From CAZMHJ01 sp046350635 (GTDB lineage Bacteria > Patescibacteriota > Saccharimonadia > Saccharimonadales > CAIOMD01): a DNA stretch of 64,000 nt. Below the pieces are notes generated by a model. It did not search any database, was not told the DNA's origin, and saw only the letters and a program-made list of their open reading frames with translations. The position numbers and the translations under genes are program-made. Positions 40,645 through 49,665 of the stretch are shown piece after piece (within the stretch, counting starts at the first letter, position 1; every line of letters begins with the position of its first letter). Location: the NCBI GenBank assembly GCA_046350635.1, contig JAXLZY010000003.1, positions 1 through 64,000 of the forward strand. The letters are read 5' to 3'.

Positions 40645-43254
40645 ATGTTCAAACGGCTCAATGCAAAAGGATTCTCTCATCACCTGTTGCTTTTTATTAT
40701 CCCAATTATAGCGGTAGCTGCTATCGGTGCTTACGTAATTAGCTCGAGCCGCGCGAGCGGTGGCTTTGTGTGTACGATTGGCCCAGAATTTAAGGATGTT
40801 GCTGGTACCACAGATGGCGGTGTTATGAACGATAATCTTCAGTGGTATTCTGTGGTATTACAAAACCGTACTGGTACAGCAACGAGCACGCTTAACGATA
40901 TAGCTTTCGTTGGTAAAAGCTCATCGGGCTCAACATTTACTTGGAATGCTCAAACTTACGATGGCAAATACATTGACTGGCTTAAAGGCTTTAGTGGTGT
41001 AAAAATCCTTAACAATGGTACCGTTCAAGGCCAGGTTCGAAAACCAACCACCCCTGCAGGTGTTGGCCAGGCTAATTGGTCGGTAATAGTTAAAGGGGTT
41101 ACATATTCGTGCAATACAACAACAAATATAAACACTACCTATACGTCACTCGTAAACAGCGTTAACAGTTCTACCCCCACGCCAACAACTCCAGCGCCAG
41201 CACCTACTACTCCCCCACCAACGACAACTACCCCTGCGCCCGCGACGCCTGTTGCGGCAGTATATAATGGCACGTTTGCGTGTACTATTGGCAATTTGAG
41301 TTCGACCACAGGTACCTGGTACTCGGTTAAGATTACTAATAACACCGATAACTCAACTGCGACACTTGACGAACTTAATATGGTTGGTACAAAGGCTGAT
41401 AATTCGACAGTCGTGCTAAATGGTAAAACCAATGCATCGTCGTTTAGTTGGGTTAAAGGATTTAGTGGAACGAAAATCATTGTCCGAACTACAGCAGAGT
41501 TTAACGTCAGTGGTTCTGGTGTAGCACAAGATAAGTGGAAGTTCCGTATTAGCGGTAAGGACTATCCTTGCGTAAAAGAAGCTGCAGCCGTAGATACCAA
41601 ACCGTACACAACTCTACCGGGTGCTCCTAGCGCAGAATCTATGACATACGCAAGCTGGAAAGCTTGGTCTGATGGCGTAACGGCAAACAAAGCTCTTACG
41701 GGGCAAGCATTAGTTGATAAGCTTAAGCCACTAAAAGAGGCCTATGACGCAAAAGTTTCTTTTGCTGCTACGATTACCTGTAAAGCTGTGTTCCCTGCAA
41801 AACTTACCTTGGGTACCCTTGCAGTACCAAAACAAAATCCGGTGTCGCTTACCGTTACTAACAAAGGTCAATACGCAACACCCGCAAATACATTTACCTC
41901 TAATTTAGCTGCAAAAATGAGTGATGAGAGTGCGAGTAAGATGGCTGGTACTGTGAACGTGCCAACTATTGGAGTTAATGCTACCGTTACAAATACAAGT
42001 TCAGTTACATATGTTCAAGCAAACGGCAAAAAAGTGACCCTAAGCTTTAAGCTGTTAAATGCTGATAAAAAAGTTGTAGCTAATTGCGAAAATAGCTACA
42101 AAACATACGATTTAAGCACCGGCAGTGAAACTGCTACGCCAAATAGCGATAAGCCAGTTGCGGTAGTTGTGGCCAATAAACCGCCAGTAATTTCTGGCAA
42201 CACCCCTCCTGCTAACTCTAGTACCCCAGCTGTTAAAAAGATTGCCGACCTTGGGTATGGCGATAACCTAAACTTACAATGTATTTCACGTAAGGGTACT
42301 GGTAAAGCAGCGGTGTTTACGGCTGTCCCATGCGCGCAAGCAAATACGCTAATATTGACCGTCAGTGGCAAAGATAATTCAACTGTTCCTCGCAATAAAT
42401 TGAGTTACGGTGTTGATGTAAGCCGTGACACGACCGATCATTTCGGAACCGTAAGAGGCTGTGCACCACGTACGGTAATCGTTGGTACTAAAAAAGTTAC
42501 CTATGACTGTACAATTGTGTACTATAACCAATCATTCTTTGAATCAACCTCAAAAACAATTGGTAACTTCTTTAAGAGCATTGTTGCTAAAGCCAAGGCT
42601 GACACCTACCTTAGCAAGAGCGAGGCTAAGGCAGATATTGCTAAATTACGCGCTGGTGATCTGCGTACAGCCAAGACTAAAATCGTACTTTCACACCCTG
42701 GCTATGTAAGCCAAATTGTTAATGGCGAAAACCTGGTGCTTGATTATAACGAAGCATCATCGGTTAATCAGATTGTAAATATCGCTAAAAGCGATTGTGA
42801 AAACAAGGGCGGCACGTTTAATACTTCTACCTACGGCTGTACTATTTCGCAAAGTGGTGGAAGTAGTGCTGGATCAGGTAGCGGGACGAGCAACGGTAGC
42901 GGTGGTAGTTCAACTAGCAGGCCAGCAAGCCCACCCACAAGGCTTCCAAACGCAGCTGCTCGTAGGGCTTGCATTGCAGATGGCGGTAGGTATTCAGGTA
43001 ATGTGATAAGTGGTTGGAAGTGTGTTTATCCTGCCGGAAGCACTGCCCCCGTGCTGTCAGGTGCGGCACTTTGTGCGCAAATGGGTGGAACGATGAAAGG
43101 TAGCACATGTCTTCGATGTAGCCAGGGCTCACTCAAGAATGTCCCTGATGCACGAAATAACATTGATGGTTGGGTATGTGCTTGGTCGTCATATGATAGT
43201 TCATATGGCAGAAATGTAGAACACAGTTCTGTACCTACACGGCTTAACGTCTAG
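40645..43254 (+). CDS. Large surface protein with prepilin-like N-terminus and duplicated domain
   Basis: 869 residues. N-terminus AKGF then a hydrophobic helix (LLLFIIPIIAVAAIGAYVIS). Two homologous domains of about 95 residues follow: copy 1 starts FVCTIGPEF and holds WLKGFSGVKIL; copy 2 starts FACTIGNL and holds WVKGFSGTKII. A Pro/Thr linker separates them. The middle has Ig-like strands (NPVSLTVTNKGQYATP). A Ser/Gly linker near residues 733-757 leads to a Cys-rich C-terminus (ARRACIADGGRY, ALCAQMGGTMKGSTC). Likely an extracellular adhesin or pilus-linked protein; the function is inferred. A Shine-Dalgarno site (AAGGAA) precedes the ATG. Confidence 0.7.
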   Translation: MFKRLNAKGFSHHLLLFIIPIIAVAAIGAYVISSSRASGGFVCTIGPEFKDVAGTTDGGVMNDNLQWYSVVLQNRTGTATSTLNDIAFVGKSSSGSTFTWNAQTYDGKYIDWLKGFSGVKILNNGTVQGQVRKPTTPAGVGQANWSVIVKGVTYSCNTTTNINTTYTSLVNSVNSSTPTPTTPAPAPTTPPPTTTTPAPATPVAAVYNGTFACTIGNLSSTTGTWYSVKITNNTDNSTATLDELNMVGTKADNSTVVLNGKTNASSFSWVKGFSGTKIIVRTTAEFNVSGSGVAQDKWKFRISGKDYPCVKEAAAVDTKPYTTLPGAPSAESMTYASWKAWSDGVTANKALTGQALVDKLKPLKEAYDAKVSFAATITCKAVFPAKLTLGTLAVPKQNPVSLTVTNKGQYATPANTFTSNLAAKMSDESASKMAGTVNVPTIGVNATVTNTSSVTYVQANGKKVTLSFKLLNADKKVVANCENSYKTYDLSTGSETATPNSDKPVAVVVANKPPVISGNTPPANSSTPAVKKIADLGYGDNLNLQCISRKGTGKAAVFTAVPCAQANTLILTVSGKDNSTVPRNKLSYGVDVSRDTTDHFGTVRGCAPRTVIVGTKKVTYDCTIVYYNQSFFESTSKTIGNFFKSIVAKAKADTYLSKSEAKADIAKLRAGDLRTAKTKIVLSHPGYVSQIVNGENLVLDYNEASSVNQIVNIAKSDCENKGGTFNTSTYGCTISQSGGSSAGSGSGTSNGSGGSSTSRPASPPTRLPNAAARRACIADGGRYSGNVISGWKCVYPAGSTAPVLSGAALCAQMGGTMKGSTCLRCSQGSLKNVPDARNNIDGWVCAWSSYDSSYGRNVEHSSVPTRLNV

Positions 43255-43311
43255 AAATAGACCCGTAATGAGCTCTAAGTCTTAATAACTAATACAGAAA
43301 ACGACAATAAA

Positions 43312-44661
43312 TTAGCGGCCGCGAGGCTTTGGGGCGTTAGGCTGGTGTTCGTGCTTTTCGCTAAAAATGAATTTTACCGGTGTGCCCTCGAACCCATACT
43401 TTTCACGCAGGCGTCGTTCTAGGTAGCGCTTATAGCTCCAGTGCAACAGCTTGGTGTGGCTCCCAAACGCTTTAAAGGTAGGCGTTGAATCATCGGTTTG
43501 TGTAATGTAATTAAGGCGTGGAAAGCTGTTTTTAAGCCCTGCGGGTGGGTGTGCATCGACACAGGCGCGCAACCAGCGGTTTAGCTCGCCCGTGGTGATT
43601 TTTTGAGTCCTGTTATTCGCAATTTCGAACGCTATTTCAAATAACTTCGATACGTTTTGGCCAGTTATGCTACTGGTAAACACCAGTGGTGCCCATGGAA
43701 CAAAGTCAAAATCGTATTTTATTTTAGGTGCCAGCGCATCGCGGGTATAAGCATCTTTATCTATGACGCTATCCCATTTACTTACTACTATTACCAAGCC
43801 CTTACCCGCTTCTTTGATAATGCCGGCAATTTTTTGGTCTAACTGTACGCCCATCTCGTTAACATCAACGAGCAAGAAACAAACATCAGCTTGCTCTACG
43901 GCTGCAAGACTACGAATAACGCTGAACTTCTCTACGCCAACCTCGATTTTGCCGTTACGACGAATCCCAGCGGTGTCTAGTAGTTCGATTTCGCGGCCCA
44001 TGTATTTAATTATCGTGCGGTTAACATCACGGGTAGTACCAGCTCGATCGGCGACAATGGCCTGCTGTTTTTTAGCTAACGTGTTAAATAATTGGCTCTT
44101 GCCAACATTTGGGCGGCCAAGGATTGCGATTTTAATGCGGTCGTCGTCTGCAGTAATGGTAGCTTTTGGTAGATCACCCACGAGCTCTTCTAATAGCTCA
44201 TCAATACCCGTGCGCTGTGTTGTGCTTGTAGCCATTACGGGCTTAATGCCGAGCTTTAGGTAATCTTCTAGGCGAACACGGACGTTTTTATCTACCTTAT
44301 TTACGACTAAAATAACTGGTTTTCGGCTTTTTAGGGCTAGTTTAGCCACGCGGCGGTCTTCTTCGGTAACCATAACATTGGCTTCTACGACCACCATAAT
44401 AACGTCGGCACTATCTGCTGCCTGGATAATCTGTTCTTGGATTGTAAACTCAAACTCATCTTCGGCATCTTTCATACCGGCGGTATCTATCAGCCAAAAA
44501 TCTTTACTACCAAAACTAGCCCGCGCCATAATGCTGTCGCGTGTGGTGCCAGGCTCGTTGGCAACTATCGCCTCTCGGTGACCGATGATGGCGTTGAACA
44601 AACTACTTTTACCTACATTCGCACGGCCTACAATGGCGACAATAGGAACCTTCTTACTCAT
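43312..44661 (-). CDS. der: Ribosome-assembly GTPase Der (EngA)
   Basis: Tandem-GTPase needed for 50S assembly. 449 residues: first G domain with VGRANVGKSSLFNAI, DTAGMKDAEDEF and VVNKVDK; second with LGRPNVGKSQLFNTL, DTAGIRRNGK and VVSKWDSV; then a KH-like C-domain (RLNYITQTDDSTPTFKAFGS). Start at 44661 (MSKKVPIVAIVG): on the minus strand TGGTATACT ends 8 bases before it, with no Shine-Dalgarno site, so the mRNA is probably leaderless. The in-frame codon at 44679 lies upstream of that -10 box and is rejected. Confidence 0.95.
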   Translation of the reverse strand: MSKKVPIVAIVGRANVGKSSLFNAIIGHREAIVANEPGTTRDSIMARASFGSKDFWLIDTAGMKDAEDEFEFTIQEQIIQAADSADVIMVVVEANVMVTEEDRRVAKLALKSRKPVILVVNKVDKNVRVRLEDYLKLGIKPVMATSTTQRTGIDELLEELVGDLPKATITADDDRIKIAILGRPNVGKSQLFNTLAKKQQAIVADRAGTTRDVNRTIIKYMGREIELLDTAGIRRNGKIEVGVEKFSVIRSLAAVEQADVCFLLVDVNEMGVQLDQKIAGIIKEAGKGLVIVVSKWDSVIDKDAYTRDALAPKIKYDFDFVPWAPLVFTSSITGQNVSKLFEIAFEIANNRTQKITTGELNRWLRACVDAHPPAGLKNSFPRLNYITQTDDSTPTFKAFGSHTKLLHWSYKRYLERRLREKYGFEGTPVKFIFSEKHEHQPNAPKPRGR

Positions 44662-44669
44662 TCGCAAGC

Positions 44670-44678
44670 AGTATACCA
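44670..44678 (-). promoter_or_regulatory. Extended -10 box of der, leaderless arrangement
   Basis: On the minus strand TGGTATACT, the element also found before mraY and the kinase-like gene, ends 8 bases before the der ATG at 44661. Confidence 0.65.
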
Positions 44679-44706
44679 TTAACAGAGGTAAAAAGCTACT
44701 AAAAAG

Positions 44707-44734
44707 TTGACAAAACTAAGGAGCAGTATATAGT
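44707..44734 (+). promoter_or_regulatory. Promoter of the 33-codon GC-rich gene
   Basis: TTGACA (44707-44712) and TATAGT (44729-44734) are 16 bases apart, 33 bases before the start codon. Confidence 0.65.
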
Positions 44735-44766
44735 GATATTACTCACTCAAACCTTGGAGGCTAAGA

Positions 44767-44868
44767 ATGATTCCTCAGGTCGAAGAGGATCTCGGGTGGT
44801 ATGAACCTAAGCCCAGAGTTGTTCGATGGATCAAGCGTGGCCGGCTCTGGGAAGAGGTAGAGGAGTAG
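44767..44868 (+). CDS. 33-residue small protein, GC-rich
   Basis: ATG 44767 to TAG 44868, starting MIPQVEEDLGWYEPKPRV and ending in RWIKRGRLWEEVEE. A strong Shine-Dalgarno site (GGAGG) lies 6 bases before the ATG, a promoter lies upstream and a perfect GC-rich terminator follows. These signals make it likely to be a real, highly expressed gene despite its size. It is rich in Trp, Glu and Arg, with no membrane segment. Function unknown. Confidence 0.65.
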   Translation: MIPQVEEDLGWYEPKPRVVRWIKRGRLWEEVEE

Positions 44869-44884
44869 CTCGAATGAATTCGGA

Positions 44885-44930
44885 GGCGGGCGTGTTGTAT
44901 ATAACACGCCCGCCCCGGCTCTTTTTATTT
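44885..44930 (+). terminator. Strong intrinsic terminator of the 33-codon gene
   Basis: GGCGGGCGTGTT (44885-44896) and AACACGCCCGCC (44903-44914) pair perfectly over 12 bp around GTATAT, followed by CTCTTTTTATTT. Confidence 0.9.
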
Positions 44931-44955
44931 ACAGGGGTAAACAATAGTCTTAGTA

Positions 44956-44984
44956 TTGACAAAATAGTGAATATGATATATAAT
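44956..44984 (+). promoter_or_regulatory. Consensus promoter of the 58-codon gene
   Basis: TTGACA (44956-44961) and TATAAT (44979-44984) with a 17-base spacer: a full consensus sigma-70 promoter. A leader of about 55 bases with a short hairpin (CGCGTCCTACGCG) follows. Confidence 0.85.
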
Positions 44985-45045
44985 ATAACAATGCACCTGA
45001 GGGTGCGTCGCGTCCTACGCGAGAAGATGAACAGGAGAAATACCA

Positions 45046-45222
45046 ATGGCATCTCTGATGTGGGATGGCGACAAGGCAGTCTGGGACTCGACTGACTTCG
45101 GCCGGCTCAAGAAGCACCCGAAGAACCGCCAAAGCGACACCGACATTCGCAAGCTGCTCTTCAAGGGCAGGTTCAGCCGCATCGGCGACCGCATCCGGAC
45201 GCCTGACCCTTCTCGGCGATAA
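45046..45222 (+). CDS. 58-residue basic small protein, GC-rich
   Basis: ATG 45046 to TAA 45222, starting MASLMWDGDKAVWDSTDFG; the second half is Arg/Lys-rich (KKHPKNRQSDTDIRKLLFK, RFSRIGDRIRTPDPSRR). It has a consensus promoter, a Shine-Dalgarno site (AGGAG, 8 bases before ATG) and a terminator after it. GC-rich codons differ from neighbours. The basic tail could bind nucleic acid or the ribosome, but this is only an inference. Family not recognised. Confidence 0.7.
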   Translation: MASLMWDGDKAVWDSTDFGRLKKHPKNRQSDTDIRKLLFKGRFSRIGDRIRTPDPSRR

Positions 45223-45243
45223 TATCGCCGCCTAGGTCACAAC

Positions 45244-45293
45244 GAGCGTGTGGTACGTGGCTTCAGCCACATACCCGCTCTTATTGCATTTTT
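45244..45293 (+). terminator. Intrinsic terminator of the 58-codon gene
   Basis: GAGCG ... CGCTC outer stem with an inner GTGGC-TTCA-GCCAC hairpin (45244-45280), followed by TTATTGCATTTTT. Confidence 0.75.
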
Positions 45294-45337
45294 AGGCATA
45301 AGCATGTATACCTGATACATAGACGGAGAAAATAAAA

Positions 45338-46048
45338 ATGAGCGAAATTCATAGATTTTCCGACGATTCGGTGGTTGAATCGTTGTTTTATGCCTATGGA
45401 AGTGATTTTTTGGCGCGACGGGTGCAACAATACCAACAAATGGTAGAAGCCAATGCTATTGGCTCAGAGGGTGTTATGCCCTGGCTCCAGCAGTATCACG
45501 ATAATCATACAACCCCACGTGTGGAAATTGCCTGGCTATTAACATCACGTAGTGTGTATAGTGCACTTACACTAGACGAATTACTTGGTGAGAAACCACC
45601 CAGCGTACGAATGGTATATGTGCCATCTGGCGAGGAGCGCACCCATGCGGCAGAAGTGAGCATAACGGCTGTTAATCCAGTTTTGTACGATGAGCTTAAC
45701 CGATTTACCGCTCAGCGACCATTTGTGGTTGATGAAACTGAGTTTAAAAAGACTATTCTTGATAGCTACACGCGCAATGTCACGGAGTTTGGAGTACGAC
45801 ATGCAGAGGCTGGTATGCCCTACAACGACCGATTAGACCCCGACAGCACTTTTATGCATAATGGCGAGCTATTTACCTTTATCGCCGAAGATGACTTTGC
45901 CTTTTCGGCAGGTACCTACGAAGAATTACCTCAGATACTGCCAGCTCAATTTATGGAAGAAATGGCACGCGCAGAGCTCGCATCGCTACGTGCAGAAGCA
46001 GTGCTGCAAGTTTACAGCATGCTTGGCGGATTGATGGGCTTCAAATAG
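45338..46048 (+). CDS. Hypothetical soluble protein
   Basis: 236 residues, acidic, no signal peptide or membrane helix. Helical N-terminal part (LFYAYGSDFLARRVQQYQQM), a middle with VEIAWLLTSRSVYSALTLDE and VRMVYVPSGEERTHAAEVSI, and a helical C-terminus (FMEEMARAELASLRAEAVLQ). Family not recognised. Shine-Dalgarno site GGAG about 10 bases before the ATG. Its end overlaps the convergent rluB-type gene by 8 bases. Confidence 0.6.
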   Translation: MSEIHRFSDDSVVESLFYAYGSDFLARRVQQYQQMVEANAIGSEGVMPWLQQYHDNHTTPRVEIAWLLTSRSVYSALTLDELLGEKPPSVRMVYVPSGEERTHAAEVSITAVNPVLYDELNRFTAQRPFVVDETEFKKTILDSYTRNVTEFGVRHAEAGMPYNDRLDPDSTFMHNGELFTFIAEDDFAFSAGTYEELPQILPAQFMEEMARAELASLRAEAVLQVYSMLGGLMGFK

Positions 46049-46697
46049 ATACGTACGACCCGCTCGAAAGATTGTTAAGCGCGTAATCTCCAAACTGACT
46101 GCGATGGAGTGATGAAATTGTATAGCCTAAGGCTTCAAATGTACGGCGAATTTGCCGATTACGTCCTTCGTGCATACGTATTTCCCAAACCCTACCGTCG
46201 CGCCGTATGAGCGTAAGAGCTAGTTTGCTTACGCCATCTTCGAGCTCTACACCGTTTACAATATGGTTTTTATCACTTTCGGTGAGCGGTTTATCGATGG
46301 TGATAATATATACTTTTTCTTTTGCATAAGAAGGATGAGTTAGTCGTTGGTGAAGGACGCCGTCATTTGTTAGGAGTAAAAGCCCAGAACTATCTTTGTC
46401 GAGTCTTCCTACGGGATGTAAATGGCTGTATTCAGGGGGCAGAAGATCATAAATGGTTTTACTACCCTGGCCATCATGACTACAAACATAGCCAACTGGT
46501 TTATTGAGTAGCACATAGAGTAATTCTTTTTTGCTAGCAATCGGTTTTCCGTCGATACAAACAGTATCTGTTTCTGATATATCTTGTCCAGATTGTGCAG
46601 TTACGCCATTGACCGTAACATCGTGCAACACAATAAAATCATCGGCTTTACGCCGAGAAATACCAAGGCGTTCAGCTAGGTATTTATTTATTCGCAT
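46041..46697 (-). CDS. RluB/RsuA-family pseudouridine synthase
   Basis: Isomerises a uridine in rRNA. 218 residues: N-terminal S4 domain (MRINKYLAERLGISRRKADD), catalytic domain with Asp in PVGRLDKDSSGLLLLTNDG, KVYIITIDKPL, and the C-terminal EGRNRQIRRTFEALGY. RluB, RluE and RsuA cannot be told apart from sequence alone. It lies 25 bases after the response-regulator gene and is probably co-transcribed with it. Confidence 0.9.
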   Translation of the reverse strand: MRINKYLAERLGISRRKADDFIVLHDVTVNGVTAQSGQDISETDTVCIDGKPIASKKELLYVLLNKPVGYVCSHDGQGSKTIYDLLPPEYSHLHPVGRLDKDSSGLLLLTNDGVLHQRLTHPSYAKEKVYIITIDKPLTESDKNHIVNGVELEDGVSKLALTLIRRDGRVWEIRMHEGRNRQIRRTFEALGYTISSLHRSQFGDYALNNLSSGSYVSI

Positions 46698-46722
46698 ACT
46701 CTCAAGAATATGGCGTATTTAC

Positions 46723-48210
46723 TTACAATGCAAAATTAGCTGGGTTATTTGGATCTACGGGAGCTTCTTGCTCGGTGGCAGGTGCTTGTTCGGCGGGTTG
46801 AGTAACGGGTTCTGCAGTAGGCGTTGCAAGTGGTTGTTCTTCTCCCACTGTTAGGCCTTCAATTTGTGAAGTGTCAACCTGTTGCAGCGGGGCTGGTGCT
46901 TCTGTTGTGGCTACTGTCATTGGGTTTGTATCAGGTGTCGTTGCCTCTACTTCAGTTCCCGCCGTTGCGGTTTCTACTGGTGTATTTGCCGCCTCTGCTG
47001 CCATCTCTTTTTCGTATAATTCGTAAATATTGGGTGCTTGCGTAGGATCGTTAATTGGGCTAATGACCTTTTTTCGGGCACTGGCGGGCTCGGGAACATC
47101 GGTTTGAACTGGGCCTACGCTTGGCACGGTTGGATCTACCGGTGTTTCTGGCTTAATAACGCTTGGGTCTTCGACTTCGTTCTGAGCGTGAATAATGTCT
47201 TGTTCGCTTGGCTCGACTAAGGGAGCTTCGTGGGCTGGTTCTTCGGCTGGTTGCCCGGCGACAAATTGATTAATCTGTTCTGCTATCGCGGCTGTTTCGT
47301 CTTGCGTTGATTGTGCTGCCGCTGAATCGGTTGATACAACTGGAGCGCTTGGATTTGTTACGGCATCGGTTGCACCTAGCATTGGATTAGCTACAGGCGC
47401 AGTAACTTCGGGCTCTTCAGCAGGTGTAGCTGTGGGTATTACTGGTTCGGGAGCAGTTACAACCGGCTCGGCCACAGGTGCAACAGGTTCTGATGGCACT
47501 ACAACGGCCGGTTCGGCAGGTGCTGGAGGCATAACAATTGGTGTGCCTTCGTTGTCATCGTCTACTGCAGTTGGAACTGGATTATCTGCCGTTGGTGCGA
47601 CGACCGTAGTGTCATCACTTACCGCAGCAGTGGCATCAGTTACAGCAGGATCGGGCGTTACAGCAACAGGAGCCGCCACTGGCTCAGCTACAATTGGTGC
47701 TGCTGGGGCAACAGTAGGTTCAACGGCTACCGGTTCTGACGCCACTACGACCGGTGCTACAGTTGGCTCGGAAGCTGGTGCTGCTGAATCGGTTGCGACT
47801 GGTGTAGCTGCGGCTTCGGCTACTTGAGTAGCCTCGGCATCTTCGCCATAAATAAGGTCATGTACAACACGAGCAACATCTTCGAGGGTAACTTGCGATT
47901 TAACGAGGTATTTATCGGCACCAAGCTTGTCAGCGCGGTCTTTGTCTTCGGTTTGGCTAAGAGCGGTCATCATAATGACCTTAGTGTTTTTAGTCTCGGG
48001 AGTTTGACGTAAGATATCGAGCATGTCAAAACCGCTGATTTTCGGCATCATGACATCGCTGACAATAAGATCTGGCTTTTCTTTTACTGCAAGCGCAAGC
48101 GCTTCTTCGCCGTCACCGGCAGAAACAATGTCGTAGCCTTCGGCCATAAGGCGTTCACCGTAGATTTCGCGTAGGTTGTTGTCGTCTTCGACGAGCATAA
48201 TTTTTGGCAT
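46723..48210 (-). CDS. Response regulator with very long Ala/Pro/Thr/Val-rich tail
   Basis: 495 residues. Residues 1-122 are a complete receiver domain: acidic pair in IMLVEDDNN, phosphoacceptor Asp52 in IVSDVMMPKISGF, Thr in VIMMTALSQ and Lys in DKYLVKSQVTL. From about residue 125 on the protein is low-complexity (Ala, Pro, Val, Thr, Glu), predicted to be disordered, with no recognised output domain. It ends PNNPANFAL. It follows the histidine kinase gene by 76 bases and should be its partner. How the tail acts is unknown. Confidence 0.85.
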   Translation of the reverse strand: MPKIMLVEDDNNLREIYGERLMAEGYDIVSAGDGEEALALAVKEKPDLIVSDVMMPKISGFDMLDILRQTPETKNTKVIMMTALSQTEDKDRADKLGADKYLVKSQVTLEDVARVVHDLIYGEDAEATQVAEAAATPVATDSAAPASEPTVAPVVVASEPVAVEPTVAPAAPIVAEPVAAPVAVTPDPAVTDATAAVSDDTTVVAPTADNPVPTAVDDDNEGTPIVMPPAPAEPAVVVPSEPVAPVAEPVVTAPEPVIPTATPAEEPEVTAPVANPMLGATDAVTNPSAPVVSTDSAAAQSTQDETAAIAEQINQFVAGQPAEEPAHEAPLVEPSEQDIIHAQNEVEDPSVIKPETPVDPTVPSVGPVQTDVPEPASARKKVISPINDPTQAPNIYELYEKEMAAEAANTPVETATAGTEVEATTPDTNPMTVATTEAPAPLQQVDTSQIEGLTVGEEQPLATPTAEPVTQPAEQAPATEQEAPVDPNNPANFAL

Positions 48211-48286
48211 ATCCGTTAGTACCCTTGTTTAACGCTTTTGCTTATTTGCTTGTATTGTAGCATGGTCAATATCCTATTAATACACC

Positions 48287-49547
48287 CTAAACTTTAGTAG
48301 TTTGCGTAATCCCAGTCGGTAAGTTTTCGGCGTCTTCTTTCTTTTTAAGTTCCATTGCCTTTTCACTGCTTATGCGAGGCAAGTTAATAAAGAAAGTACT
48401 ACCCATACCTAAGTCACTTGCAACCCAAATACGGCCGTTATACATTTCTATAATTTTACGGCAAATAAACAAACCAAGCCCAGTACCACCAATGGTACGG
48501 GTAGCGGTGTTGTCGACACGGTAAAATTTTTCGAACAAGTGCGGTACGTCTTCGGGTGGGATGCCCGCACCAGTGTCGGATACACGGATTTGGGCAACAC
48601 CATCACCCGCTAGGCCAATGCTAATTTTGCCAGCTTCGGTGTATTTAATAGCGTTATCAAAAATATTGACAATAACTTCGCGCAATCGCTCTGATCAGCG
48701 TGGACAATACAGAGGTTTAATAATCTTCATTGAACCACCACCGCGCGCGCTAACAGATGCAGATGGGTCGGCGCCAATCACAAAATCTACAGCTAGGCCC
48801 TTCTTTTCGGCCGTAAAACGCATGTTCGGCGAGTTGCTGTAAGAATTCACCCATTTCGATAACCACAGGGTGATTTTGCAGGCGGCCGTCTTCGGCCTTA
48901 GCGCTCGTTAGTAAGTCTTGGAACAATTTGCCTAAATGTTCGGTACTGGCATGGGCTTTTTCTAAATATTCGCGCGCTTTGCTGTCGATACGTGACACGC
49001 GTTCGTTCATAGCAAGTGCCAAGTAACCTTCGATAGCAGCAACTGGTGTTCGCATTTCGTGGCTGGCAGTGCTGATAAATTCGGCGCGCTGTTTTTCTTC
49101 TTGTCGTTCAAAAGTGACGTCACGAAATACCGCAACCGCACCTGTAATTTCGTTGGCTGTATTAATAAGTGGGCTGACACTTATGTTTATAGCAATGGTT
49201 TTTTCACTACTGGTTTGTAGCCATGCATTGTTATCTCGAATCGGGGCTATTTCGGTAAAAATACGATCGAGCGGATCTTGTTCTAAGGTATATGGTTCGT
49301 TTTTTTCGTTTGCAAGCTTTATGACAGATTTATAATCGAGCCCAATAGCATCTTTGGCGACCCAACCGGTTATTTTTTCGGCAGCTTTGTTAAACATCTG
49401 AATTGCACGGTTGGTATCAATTAAAATAACGCCATCTTCGATGGCGCCAAGAATAATTTCGGACATGGCTTTTTGGTCATGCAAATTACTCGCCAAACTA
49501 CTGTTAGGCGTGCTTTCAGAATTTTGGTTTTTGCCTAAGCCAAACAT
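48287..49547 (-). pseudogene. PAS sensor histidine kinase, interrupted by frameshifts
   Basis: Two reading frames together make one kinase. The N-terminal part (48750-49547) holds a PAS domain (AIEDGVILIDTNRAIQMFNK) and the HisKA domain with the phospho-His in STASHEMRTPVAAIEGYL. The C-terminal part (48287-48685) holds the ATPase domain (EVIVNIFDNAIKYTEAG, DTGAGIPPED, GGTGLGLFICRKII). Between them the coding signal continues in other frames: about three single-base changes (near 48826-48834, 48710-48716 and 48690-48694) would restore one open frame through MRFTAEKKGLAVDFVIGA. Either recent decay or sequence error; clustering with similar faults downstream favours error. No membrane helix is visible. 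Confidence 0.8.
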
Positions 49548-49637
49548 GTACGATTTAGCCCACCGTAACCGTAACTATAAACATAACCTGTATTATCGGG
49601 GTTTTTACACTAAAAAGCAAGCTTTTTAACAGAGGTA

Positions 49638-49646
49638 TGATATACT
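49638..49646 (+). promoter_or_regulatory. Extended -10 promoter of the GH71-like gene
   Basis: TGATATACT, a TGn-extended -10 box 19 bases before ATG 49666. Confidence 0.5.
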
Positions 49647-49665
49647 TTGCGCAAAGGCTATTTAT

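Noticed and set aside
47432..47827. Plus-strand frame rich in Gly/Ser/Thr over the response regulator tail
   Set aside because: It is antisense to the Ala/Pro/Val/Thr-rich tail; low-complexity coding makes the complementary frame open.
48287..49547. Two separate genes, a PAS/HisKA protein and a free ATPase domain
   Set aside because: Coding signal links both parts in shifted frames and only the joined product makes a full kinase.
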